Positions 1 to 7,390 of a stretch of 58,281 bases of DNA are shown in pieces; the first letter of the stretch is position 1; each line of letters begins with the position of its first letter. A program made the translations under genes and the position numbers. Source of the DNA: Phil1 sp963643205 (GTDB taxonomy: Bacteria; Bacillota; Clostridia; Christensenellales; CAG-138); NCBI GenBank assembly GCA_963643205.1, contig CAVIJJ010000008.1, positions 1 to 58,281 on the forward strand, read 5' to 3'. The notes below the pieces were generated by a model. It ran no database searches. It saw only the letters and a program-made list of their open reading frames with translations, and was not told the origin of the DNA.

Positions 1-27
1 CTGTTTAGATTTTACTTGTTTTGTCAT
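1..27 (-). CDS. start of a leftward gene cut by the window edge
   Basis: An ATG (complement of 25-27) is preceded on the minus strand by a strong AGGAGG site with normal spacing. Only nine codons, MTKQVKSKQ, are inside the window. From memory, some DNA methyltransferases of mobile elements begin in a similar way, but nine residues cannot support a name. The start codon call rests on the ribosome binding site alone. Confidence 0.4.
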
Positions 28-208
28 GGCTCCTCCTTCGGGCGTCGGTGCTTTTATATATGATAGGAGCGTTATTCATCGGAATTTTTTCAATGAGCCG
101 GGCGGTCTCAATCTTCTCAAAAGAAATCGATTCTTCCGCGCAGAATGTTCTGAGCCGCTTCATGGCGGTCATATTCGGCTTTGCCTTGCCGTGTTTGCAC
201 TCGCCCAA
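5..208 (-). CDS. possible small protein of unknown function
   Basis: This minus-strand reading frame could encode up to 67 residues from a TTG, or about 55 from an internal ATG at 172. It is basic and ends overlapping the start of the edge gene, as small genes often do just ahead of a coupled partner. No good ribosome binding site is visible for either start, and I recognise no family. It may equally be non-coding sequence upstream of the edge gene. Confidence 0.25.
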   Translation of the reverse strand: MGECKHGKAKPNMTAMKRLRTFCAEESISFEKIETARLIEKIPMNNAPIIYKSTDARRRSHDKTSKI

Positions 209-322
209 CCTCTTTTTAATTTATTATAGCGTGAACTTAGCCTTTTCTCAAGCAAACAAAGCAGTCCCACAAACTTTTCGTAAATGCACCGCGTTATTGT
301 CGGAAATTGTTGACGATTATCC

Positions 323-358
323 AAAAAAGAAAGACCGCTATCGTTTCTGACAGCGGTC
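323..358 (-). terminator. intrinsic terminator of the lipoprotein gene
   Basis: A perfect 7-bp stem (GACCGCT at 333-339 with AGCGGTC at 352-358) is followed on the minus strand by a T-rich run. It lies about 60 bases after the stop of the leftward lipoprotein gene. Confidence 0.75.
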
Positions 359-415
359 GGCCTTTCGGCGTATGCAACGTATAAACCGAAAATGTGGTTT
401 GGTTTTGGTATTTAC

Positions 416-817
416 TTAGTCAAAATCGGGGACGACATAGTACTGCAGGTAGAGAGTGTCTCCATTGGTCAGGGTGATGTCGTCAAAGGATTTGCCGACA
501 ATCTGATTCCTGTCGGCATCCAAAGGTAACCAGGTGCAGCCGTCGTTTTCCACATCGGCAATGTGACCGTCAATGTTCTCAATAAAATAGGCACCGTAAT
601 CTTCCTCGGTGATCAGCCCTGCCTCGAACAGCGCCTCACGCAGGGTCGCTCCGTCGGTAAACTCGATATCGTAGCTGTATTCCTTCTCGTCCTTATCGAT
701 GAGGATCAGAGTGGCGGAAGCCTTTTCGCTGTCGGAAGCTGTGCCGGCGCAGCCCGCAAGAAGCGTAAGGCTCAGGCAGAGTACCAAAATCAGGGCTGCA
801 AAGCGAATCTTCTTCAT
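416..817 (-). CDS. DUF4430-type secreted lipoprotein
   Basis: The predicted product is a 133-residue lipoprotein. It begins MKKIRF, has a hydrophobic signal segment and a lipobox LLAGC at about residues 19-23, so the mature protein would be anchored to the outer face of the membrane. The rest resembles the DUF4430 / transcobalamin-C-like fold (ATLREAL, GTYF-like GAYFIENIDG, and a final GDTLYLQYY). That fold is common in Firmicutes surface proteins and is sometimes linked to cobalamin or other ligand binding, but no ligand can be assigned here. I start at 817 because AGGAG at 826-830 fits that ATG; an upstream in-frame ATG at 853 lacks a site. The gene stands alone between its own promoter and terminator. 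Confidence 0.75.
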   Translation of the reverse strand: MKKIRFAALILVLCLSLTLLAGCAGTASDSEKASATLILIDKDEKEYSYDIEFTDGATLREALFEAGLITEEDYGAYFIENIDGHIADVENDGCTWLPLDADRNQIVGKSFDDITLTNGDTLYLQYYVVPDFD

Positions 818-872
818 AATATCTTCTCCTTTATGCTTTCTGACAGCAAACAAATGTCCTGCTGCTGAAGCT

Positions 873-902
873 ACTATATCACAAGCACCGCTGCCTGTTC
901 AA
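873..902 (-). promoter_or_regulatory. sigma-A promoter of the lipoprotein gene
   Basis: On the minus strand TTGAAC (897-902) and TATAGT (873-878) are separated by 18 bases, about 55 bases ahead of the start codon. Confidence 0.6.
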
Positions 903-977
903 CATTTTTCTTATCATTTTAAGAAAAAATATTGAATGGGTGCCTTTTTCATGTTATCGTATAATCGTATATAAAAT

Positions 978-1020
978 AAAGGCTTTTCGCATGCCGCCGG
1001 GCTGTGCCGCCCAAGCCTTT
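978..1020 (+). promoter_or_regulatory. leader hairpin before the regulator gene
   Basis: AAAGGCTT (978-985) can pair with AAGCCTTT (1013-1020) around a GC-rich loop. It lies directly after AT-rich candidate -10 elements (TATAAT 960-965, TATAAA 970-975) and 27 bases before the regulator start. No clear -35 was found. It could be an attenuator or only a stabilising leader hairpin. Confidence 0.35.
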
Positions 1021-1047
1021 ATACTTAAAAAGAAAGAAGGAACCGTC

Positions 1048-1689
1048 ATGGATAATCTGATGGCGCAATATAAAGCGACTGCGATGTTCTTAGCCGAGGC
1101 ATTGCCGGATACATGGAAGGTGCTGCTTTTCGATCTGAGTGAAAAAAAGCTGCCCATCGTTATACAGTATCGCGCAACGAAAAAGCAGGTAGATGTCCTG
1201 CGGCGCTATCTTCAAAAAGCGATGAAGAGCAGCCGCGCCATGGAAAACGGAATGCTGACCAATCGCGGCGATTTGGACATGAACGAGCATATATCCAAGA
1301 TGTCTGTTCAGTTTCTGCGCGATTCCGACGGAAAAGCCGTGGGCGCGCTGGTGCTGTATATCGATCTGGTGCCCTTCCTTGCTGCTGGGTCTTATCTTGA
1401 AAGCCTGCTGAAACTGAACTTGACCAATCTTGACGAGGCGCAGCCCTCTCCGGCTGAGGGCGTTACGGCAGAGCCAACATTAGATCTGATCGACAAGATG
1501 GTTTATGACTTTACGGACGCGCCGGACAGGCTCACGCCGGACGAGAAAATGGAGCTGATCATTGATCTTTATGATTCGGGCGTGCTGGATTTGAAGGGCT
1601 CCGTTGCAAAGACCGCCGAGGCGCTGCGGATGTCCGAGCAGAGCATCTATCGCTACATTGCAAAGCTCAGGCGCGCGCGCGGCGAGTAA
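1048..1689 (+). CDS. YheO/DauR-like PAS-HTH transcriptional regulator
   Basis: This 213-residue protein has the layout of the YheO family: an N-terminal PAS-like sensor domain (about residues 5-115, PAS_6 type) and a C-terminal helix-turn-helix (about 150-210, HTH_22 type, with SVAKTAEALRMSEQSIYRYI as recognition region). Such proteins bind a small ligand and control neighbouring genes; the ligand is unknown here. The start at 1048 follows an AAGAAGG site; an upstream frame extension to 940 lacks one. It is the first gene of a seven-gene operon and ends 10 bases before the first ABC gene, so it most likely regulates this operon. Confidence 0.8.
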   Translation: MDNLMAQYKATAMFLAEALPDTWKVLLFDLSEKKLPIVIQYRATKKQVDVLRRYLQKAMKSSRAMENGMLTNRGDLDMNEHISKMSVQFLRDSDGKAVGALVLYIDLVPFLAAGSYLESLLKLNLTNLDEAQPSPAEGVTAEPTLDLIDKMVYDFTDAPDRLTPDEKMELIIDLYDSGVLDLKGSVAKTAEALRMSEQSIYRYIAKLRRARGE

Positions 1690-1699
1690 GGAGCGAAAT

Positions 1700-3472
1700 A
1701 TGGAAAAACGTATTAACCCGAATCCGGAAGTGACCACGGGCGAAAAAGTCAATCAACATGGAATATGGAAACGATTTTTCCACGCCTGCCGGTCGGCGCG
1801 GCTTCCTTACGGCTATCTGGCGCTTTATGTGATCCTGACGATTATGCAGGGCGTTATTTTGGTCGAGATTCCTCAGGTAAACGGCAATTTCTTCTCCGGC
1901 GATGTCAGCGTAAAAAGCGTGTCTATGTTTATAGGGTTTGAGCTGTTATCTATGGTCATAACCCAAGGCGTACTCTATGTTAATCATGTTGTGCGCTACC
2001 GCATCAATCGAAACCTGCGCAATGTGCTGTGGGAAAAGATACTAAGGCTTAAGCCTGCGTATTTTGACAAGGTGTCCGCCAGCACGCTTATAAGCCGCAT
2101 AACCGTAGATGCCGACAGCCTTAACGCATTCGTGCTGGATGTGGTGCTGGAAACCGCAACGCAGATATATTATCTTGTGCTTACCATTGTGGCCATGAGC
2201 GCCATAAGCATCAAGGCGGGACTTATACTGCTGGCGTTTGTGCCCTTTACATTCCTTGTTTCGTTTGTTATCGGCAGGCTCAATCTCAAATTCCAGAACG
2301 CTGCCAAATTCAGCCTTGCAAACCTTACGGAATATCTCAGCGAGCTTCTCTCCGCACTCCCGCTGCTGAAAGCTTTCAACATGCAGTCATGGGAAAGCCG
2401 CAGAGGCGATCGGGCCATTGATGATTATTACCGCGCAAACCGCAGGCTTATCGGCCTTGATGTGTTCAGTCAGATTCTGTCCTCCGCCATCGGCATCCTG
2501 CCGGAGATTGCCATTGTCATAATGGGCACCAGGCTTTTGGGCGACGGCACTTTTGACACTGCCGGATGGTACACCTTTTACCTTTACGCCGGAACATTCA
2601 TCGGCTTTTTCAACACCATGGGCGGTATCTGGCGGCAGTCCAAGTCCATTCAGGGAGAGCTCAACAAGGTGACCGACATTCTATATGAAGAAGACGAGGC
2701 AACCGCTCCCTATGTGGAGCAGATAGCGGCAGACGGCGACATTCAGTTTGACCATGTTACATTCTCTTACGAGAACAGCCCGGTTTTGAAGGACGTGTCC
2801 CTTACGATACCCGGCGGAAAGATAACCGCCATAATCGGCTACAGCGGCACGGGTAAGACAACGCTTGTCAAGCTGCTGGAGCGCATCTATGAGCCGGACG
2901 CGGGCCGCATTCTTTGCGGCACCGAGGATATCCGCACGCAGGATGTGCGCGGCTGGCGCAGCCGCATCGCCTATGTGATGCAGGAAACGCCGCTGCTTTC
3001 CGGCTCCATTCGGGATAACCTGCTGTACGGTATCCACCGCACTGTGAGCGACGAGGAGATACGGCAGGCGCTGCGGCTTGCGTGCCTTGAAAATTTTGTA
3101 GACTCTTTTGAAGACGGTCTTGAGCACGAGGTTGGCCAGTTCGGCGCAAATCTCTCCGGCGGCCAGCGGCAAAAGATAGCCGTTGCGGGTGCCATTCTCA
3201 GCGGCGCGAAGCTGCTTATACTGGACGAGCCTACGGCAAGCATGGACATTGTCTCCACTAACGACATTGTGCGCACGGTTTCGGCGCTCAAGGGCGAGCA
3301 CACCGTTGTTCTCATCACCCACGACAGGGAGGCGGTCCTGGCAGCAGACCATGTAATTGCTGCGGAGGGCGGTCATCGCTTCATTGAGGGCGATGCTGCG
3401 CAGGTGCGCATGATGAGTGAGTTTTACCGCGAACTGACGGAAGGGGGTGAGCCGCACAATGAAGCAGAATAA
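1700..3472 (+). CDS. half ABC exporter, membrane plus ATPase domain (first of pair)
   Basis: This 590-residue protein has an N-terminal six-helix exporter membrane domain (about 35-320) and a C-terminal ATPase. Visible motifs are Walker A GYSGTGKTT (from residue 380), signature LSGGQ (485), Walker B LLILDE (505-510) and the switch histidine in ITHD (541). The nucleotide site is therefore canonical. AAGGAG at 1687-1692 fits the ATG at 1700. The gene overlaps the next half transporter by 14 bases, so the two probably form a heterodimeric exporter. The substrate cannot be read from sequence; the thioredoxin and isomerase neighbours suggest a peptide or thiol compound, by inference only. Confidence 0.88.
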   Translation: MEKRINPNPEVTTGEKVNQHGIWKRFFHACRSARLPYGYLALYVILTIMQGVILVEIPQVNGNFFSGDVSVKSVSMFIGFELLSMVITQGVLYVNHVVRYRINRNLRNVLWEKILRLKPAYFDKVSASTLISRITVDADSLNAFVLDVVLETATQIYYLVLTIVAMSAISIKAGLILLAFVPFTFLVSFVIGRLNLKFQNAAKFSLANLTEYLSELLSALPLLKAFNMQSWESRRGDRAIDDYYRANRRLIGLDVFSQILSSAIGILPEIAIVIMGTRLLGDGTFDTAGWYTFYLYAGTFIGFFNTMGGIWRQSKSIQGELNKVTDILYEEDEATAPYVEQIAADGDIQFDHVTFSYENSPVLKDVSLTIPGGKITAIIGYSGTGKTTLVKLLERIYEPDAGRILCGTEDIRTQDVRGWRSRIAYVMQETPLLSGSIRDNLLYGIHRTVSDEEIRQALRLACLENFVDSFEDGLEHEVGQFGANLSGGQRQKIAVAGAILSGAKLLILDEPTASMDIVSTNDIVRTVSALKGEHTVVLITHDREAVLAADHVIAAEGGHRFIEGDAAQVRMMSEFYRELTEGGEPHNEAE

Positions 3473-5192
3473 GGCAGAAAAAACGCTTTCCTGGAAGCAG
3501 CTCCTCAGGCTTTATAAAAAAATTCGCATCCCATGGCTGATGCTTATTCTTGTTGGCAGCTCCTCAATACTGATAAAGCAAGCTCAGCTGTGGCTTGTTC
3601 CATACACGAGCAAGATCATGACGGGTGCCATCACGGAGCACGGCTTTCTTGCCGGATTTGTGGGCTTTACGCTGATCAATGCCGTTATAGAGGCCGTTCA
3701 GGGCGGCATTAACGAGCTGACAGGGCAGATAACCCAGCGCAATGTGCGCCACACGGTGTGGAACAGAATACTGCATTTACCCATGTCCTATTTCGGAAAC
3801 GAGGACAGGCAGGGACTTGTATCGCGAGTGACGCAGGACACGACGGGCACTTACGCCGCCATCGCCGCGATGATACAGCTGATCTCCGTCATCTACGGCA
3901 CGGTGGCTGCGTTCCAAAAGATGTACATCACCTACAAGTCATTGACGCTGCTTATGCTGACCGGCATACCCATCACGCTTTTCTCGGCTTGGCTGATTGG
4001 AAAAATGCAGTATAAGATAAGCTATATCAATAACACGGCCATTTCCAAAATGACCAACTTCTTCGCGGAGCGCCTGCCCGGCATAATGCGCATAAAAACC
4101 GCCGGTACGGAGGATGACGAGTATCGCAAAGGCATGCAGGCCAACGACGATCGTTACCGTGCCGAGATACGGCAGGAGCGCATCTTTATCTTCACAGGCC
4201 CTGTCGGCTCAATGGCACAGTATATAAATGAGATAGTGCTTCTTTTGGCTGCCAGCGCATTGGTGCGCGCAGACAGCATGAAAATGTACCAGCTTGTGAA
4301 CCTTTATAACTACTACCTGCTCTTCATGTCCAACGCTTTCATGTTCTCTGCCGTGTGGCAGGCTGTCAAGACCTCGCACGGTTCGAGCACTACCATTGCA
4401 AAGCTTGTGGATGCTGAGGAAGAGGATTTGGAGACCGGCACTGCAATAGACAGCCTCAGCGGCAGCATCGAAGGCCGCGGCATCAGCTTTTCCTATGACG
4501 AGCAGCGGCAGGTGCTCTCCGATGTGAGCTTCAGCATTCCGGCCGGAAAGATCACCGCCGTGGTCGGCGAAAACGGATGCGGCAAATCTACGCTCATAAG
4601 CCTGCTTGAGCGTTTTCAGCATGAGCAGAGCGGCGAGCTCACGGTGGACGGTGTGAGCCTTGATAATCTACGCCTTAAGGATTGGCGAGAGAGCGTTGGT
4701 TACCTGTTCCAGGGCAATCAGATAATTCAAGGCACTATCCGGGAGAATATCACCTACGGCATTCACCGTGACTTCACCGAGGATGAGCTGATCGATGCGG
4801 CAAAGAAGGCACGCGCTTATGATTTTATTCAGAAAAAGGAGCAGGGCTTTGATACGCCCATCAGTCGCTTTGACAACAAGTGCTCCGGCGGCGAAATGCA
4901 GCGCATTGCAATTGCCCGCATGATATTAAAGCGGCCGGAGATCCTGATTATGGACGAGGCCACCTCGGGCATCGACGTTGTGAGCGAGCATGAGGTTATG
5001 GAGGGACTGATGGAGCTCATGGCCGGGAAGACGGTTATAATGGTCAGCCACGACATGGATATGATACGCAAGGCGGATAATATTATCGTGCTAAACGGCG
5101 GCAAGGTCGAGGCCGGCGGCAGCTTCCGGCAGGTCGCTCAGGCCAGCCCGCTGTTCCGGAGCTTTTTAGAAAAAGGAGAATGCAAGGCATGA
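3459..5192 (+). CDS. half ABC exporter, membrane plus ATPase domain (second of pair)
   Basis: This 577-residue half transporter pairs with the preceding gene. It has a six-helix membrane domain (about 20-310) and an ATPase with Walker A GENGCGKST (from 370), a signature reading CSGGE (475) instead of LSGGQ, Walker B ILIMDE (495-500) and VSHD. The altered signature suggests an asymmetric pair of nucleotide sites, which is common in heterodimeric exporters. I choose ATG 3459 because the purine-rich AAGGGGG lies 10 bases ahead; a GTG at 3447 is too close. Its stop overlaps the next start as ATGA. Confidence 0.88.
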   Translation: MKQNKAEKTLSWKQLLRLYKKIRIPWLMLILVGSSSILIKQAQLWLVPYTSKIMTGAITEHGFLAGFVGFTLINAVIEAVQGGINELTGQITQRNVRHTVWNRILHLPMSYFGNEDRQGLVSRVTQDTTGTYAAIAAMIQLISVIYGTVAAFQKMYITYKSLTLLMLTGIPITLFSAWLIGKMQYKISYINNTAISKMTNFFAERLPGIMRIKTAGTEDDEYRKGMQANDDRYRAEIRQERIFIFTGPVGSMAQYINEIVLLLAASALVRADSMKMYQLVNLYNYYLLFMSNAFMFSAVWQAVKTSHGSSTTIAKLVDAEEEDLETGTAIDSLSGSIEGRGISFSYDEQRQVLSDVSFSIPAGKITAVVGENGCGKSTLISLLERFQHEQSGELTVDGVSLDNLRLKDWRESVGYLFQGNQIIQGTIRENITYGIHRDFTEDELIDAAKKARAYDFIQKKEQGFDTPISRFDNKCSGGEMQRIAIARMILKRPEILIMDEATSGIDVVSEHEVMEGLMELMAGKTVIMVSHDMDMIRKADNIIVLNGGKVEAGGSFRQVAQASPLFRSFLEKGECKA

Positions 5193-6136
5193 ATATTTGC
5201 CGATCAAAAGTCGTTTCCGTTTATGACTATAGGAATATAGACCTGCGCAAATACGCGCCGCCCTTTGCCATGGAACCGGGCGAGCTTCGGGAGCGGCTGA
5301 ACAAGCTGCGCATTCGCCATGGCGAAATGCGGAGTGCCGACTTTGTTCTGCAGGACGATTTTGTCACCGTTGACATGAACTCCGAGCTTACAAAGTATCA
5401 AAAGTCTGATCTTGCGCTCCGAGTTGGCAGGGGACTGCTGAACCCCGAGCTTGAGCAGGCTATCATCGGTATGCGCGCAGGGGACAAAAAAACGTTCTCC
5501 CTCCCCGAGGGGCAGGTTGAAGTGAAAATCGTCGCTGTGCGGCGGCGTGTATTGCCCGAGCTCACGGACGAGGTAGTGCGCACATGGAACATTGACGGCG
5601 TTGACACCGTAAATGCGCTGCTTGATCAGATTACAGCCGAAGCAAAGGAGCAATATGTTCAGGACATGGCGGAGGCCGTAACCGTTGCCTTGTCCGAGGA
5701 GGTTGACGCCAACAGCGAATTTATCCTTGACCCCGACGAGGTGCGCACGGTGGAGGCCGAGGGACAGCGGCTGGCGGAGGATATGCTCCGCAGTGCGGGA
5801 TTAGACCCCAACACTGCCGATGACGATGCCGTACAAGCCGTTTCCGGCAGGACGAAGCAGGAGCATTTTGATTTTCTTCGCAGCCTTTCCGTATCCGGGC
5901 TGAAAAGCGCCTGCATAGGCGCTTGTATGATGGCTGAGGACGGTGCCGTGATATCGGACAGCGACTATCAAAAGGCTCTTTCGCTATGCGCCGAAAGTAT
6001 GGGCATCACCCGAGAGGATGCGGAGAAAAACATCCTGCCCTACGATAAATTCTTGCGGCAGGCGGCCGCGGATTATCAATTTGAGAAGCTTGAAAACCAT
6101 GTGAAACTATATCTGACTGAGGAGGAAGAAAAATGA
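5189..6136 (+). CDS. truncated trigger-factor-like peptidyl-prolyl isomerase (first paralogue)
   Basis: This 315-residue protein matches the middle and C-terminal parts of trigger factor. LRVGRGLLNPELE and IIGMRAGDKKTFSLPE (about residues 75-110) followed by LPELTDEVV look like the FKBP-type isomerase domain, and an alpha-helical chaperone-like C-terminal region follows. The N-terminal ribosome-binding domain, with its GFRxGxxP signature, is absent. This is therefore not the housekeeping trigger factor but a relative acting elsewhere, presumably folding or holding a specific client. No signal peptide is visible, so it is cytoplasmic. AGGAG at 5174-5178 favours ATG 5189 over ATG 5180. It overlaps both neighbours by 4 bases. 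A second copy lies at 6464-7378. Confidence 0.75.
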   Translation: MNICRSKVVSVYDYRNIDLRKYAPPFAMEPGELRERLNKLRIRHGEMRSADFVLQDDFVTVDMNSELTKYQKSDLALRVGRGLLNPELEQAIIGMRAGDKKTFSLPEGQVEVKIVAVRRRVLPELTDEVVRTWNIDGVDTVNALLDQITAEAKEQYVQDMAEAVTVALSEEVDANSEFILDPDEVRTVEAEGQRLAEDMLRSAGLDPNTADDDAVQAVSGRTKQEHFDFLRSLSVSGLKSACIGACMMAEDGAVISDSDYQKALSLCAESMGITREDAEKNILPYDKFLRQAAADYQFEKLENHVKLYLTEEEEK

Positions 6137-6450
6137 GTGTATCCATTGCTGACAACGAGACCTTTTCCGCGCTGACCGCGGAGGGCTTTACAATTGTCGA
6201 TTTCTATTCCACAACATGTGTCCCCTGCAAAATGCTCTCTCGCATTTTAGAGGACCTGGTGCTTGACTATCCGTTTCTTAACATCGTGAAGGTCAATATC
6301 ACCGATTACCCCGCACTCGGCCGGGAGCATGAGATTGAAGCCGTTCCGACCGTGCTGTTTCTCAAGGACGGGCAAACACAGGAGCGCGTCGTAGGACTGA
6401 TGGACGAGGATGAGATCATCGAAAAGATCAGGACCTACTATTACGATTAA
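6133..6450 (+). CDS. thioredoxin
   Basis: This is a 105-residue single-domain thioredoxin. The redox pair is CVPC at residues 29-32, differing from the usual CGPC, and the cis-proline motif appears as EAVPTVLF. It lacks a signal peptide, so it is cytoplasmic. It would take electrons from the reductase-like flavoprotein at the end of the operon and reduce disulfides on a client, probably one handled by the flanking isomerase-like proteins. It starts inside the stop of the preceding gene (ATGA overlap), indicating translational coupling. Confidence 0.92.
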   Translation: MSVSIADNETFSALTAEGFTIVDFYSTTCVPCKMLSRILEDLVLDYPFLNIVKVNITDYPALGREHEIEAVPTVLFLKDGQTQERVVGLMDEDEIIEKIRTYYYD

Positions 6451-6463
6451 GGAGACTGCAGAC

Positions 6464-7378
6464 ATGGTCGAGACTATCGGATTGAAAGGGAAAGCCGTTG
6501 AAATTTACGACTATCACAAGGTGAATATATCAAAGTTCATAAGCGGCTTTTCCGTGGACGAGGCGCAGTATGAAAAGGATCTCGGGCGCATTCTTCGCAG
6601 CTTTGGCCGCAAGGAGCAGGCCACTCGAGTTTGCGGCGGCGATACTATTATTATAAACAGCAAGAGCAGCCTGCCTAGGTTTTGCCGCGACGGAATGACC
6701 GTTATGGTTGGCAAGGGATTGCTTGATTGCGAGTTTGAGGCACAGCTCATCGGCATGACTGTCGGCGTACCCAAAACGATTTTGGCTTGCGGTGCGGAAG
6801 CTTCCGTCACGGTCGTTTCCGTTACCCATACCGTTTTGCCGGAACTGACAGACGAGAGCGTTGCGTCCTTTGGAATGGAAGGGATATCCACGGTTTCTGA
6901 CCTGCGCCGCTACTGCATCGGCAAACAGGTGGATACCTTCCTGCTTGAGTCCGAAGCTCCGGCCATGGCATCGGCCTTTGTTTGGCAGGAGATGGCCGCA
7001 CAAAGCAAGATCATCCGAGACCCCGATGAGGTCGCTCGCGCTCGCGCCAAGGCGGATGAAAAGCTTCGTCAGATATGCTTGGAAGAAAACGACGAAACGT
7101 TTGATGATAAGGAAATGCTTTATCAGATATTCATGACCGAGATTGACACGGCGGTCATTGGCTGCAGCATGATGGAGCAAGACGGTGCCCTGCTGACCCG
7201 CGATGACTATGATCGCTATATTGAAAAATTGGCCGAAGCATATCCCGACCGCAGCCGGGATGAACTGACGCGCGAATATGATGCGGAGAGCTTTGCAATC
7301 GAGCGCTATTCCGATTTTTTGGCTCAAAAGATAGACGCATATGTAGCCGAGTGCTATAAGGCGGCTCTGTGCGGCTGA
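6464..7378 (+). CDS. truncated trigger-factor-like peptidyl-prolyl isomerase (second paralogue)
   Basis: This 304-residue protein is a diverged copy of the gene at 5189-6136. It shares the N-terminal pattern (IYDYHKVNISKF here, VYDYRNIDLRKY there), the isomerase-like stretch VGKGLLDCEFEAQLIGM and VLPELTDESV, and the helical C-terminal part. As in its paralogue, the ribosome-binding domain is missing. An AAGGAG site at 6449-6454 places the start at ATG 6464. It follows the thioredoxin by 13 bases. Two copies flanking a thioredoxin suggest a heteromeric or two-client chaperone step; this is inference. Confidence 0.72.
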   Translation: MVETIGLKGKAVEIYDYHKVNISKFISGFSVDEAQYEKDLGRILRSFGRKEQATRVCGGDTIIINSKSSLPRFCRDGMTVMVGKGLLDCEFEAQLIGMTVGVPKTILACGAEASVTVVSVTHTVLPELTDESVASFGMEGISTVSDLRRYCIGKQVDTFLLESEAPAMASAFVWQEMAAQSKIIRDPDEVARARAKADEKLRQICLEENDETFDDKEMLYQIFMTEIDTAVIGCSMMEQDGALLTRDDYDRYIEKLAEAYPDRSRDELTREYDAESFAIERYSDFLAQKIDAYVAECYKAALCG

Positions 7379-7390
7379 GGGGTGCGGAAT

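Noticed and set aside
21..350. Plus-strand frame of 109 residues at the left edge
   Set aside because: It has no ribosome binding site or known domain, and it runs into the terminator of the opposite-strand lipoprotein gene.
5189..6136. Housekeeping trigger factor (tig)
   Set aside because: The ribosome-binding domain is absent, there are two copies, and the genes sit in a specialised operon rather than next to clpXP.
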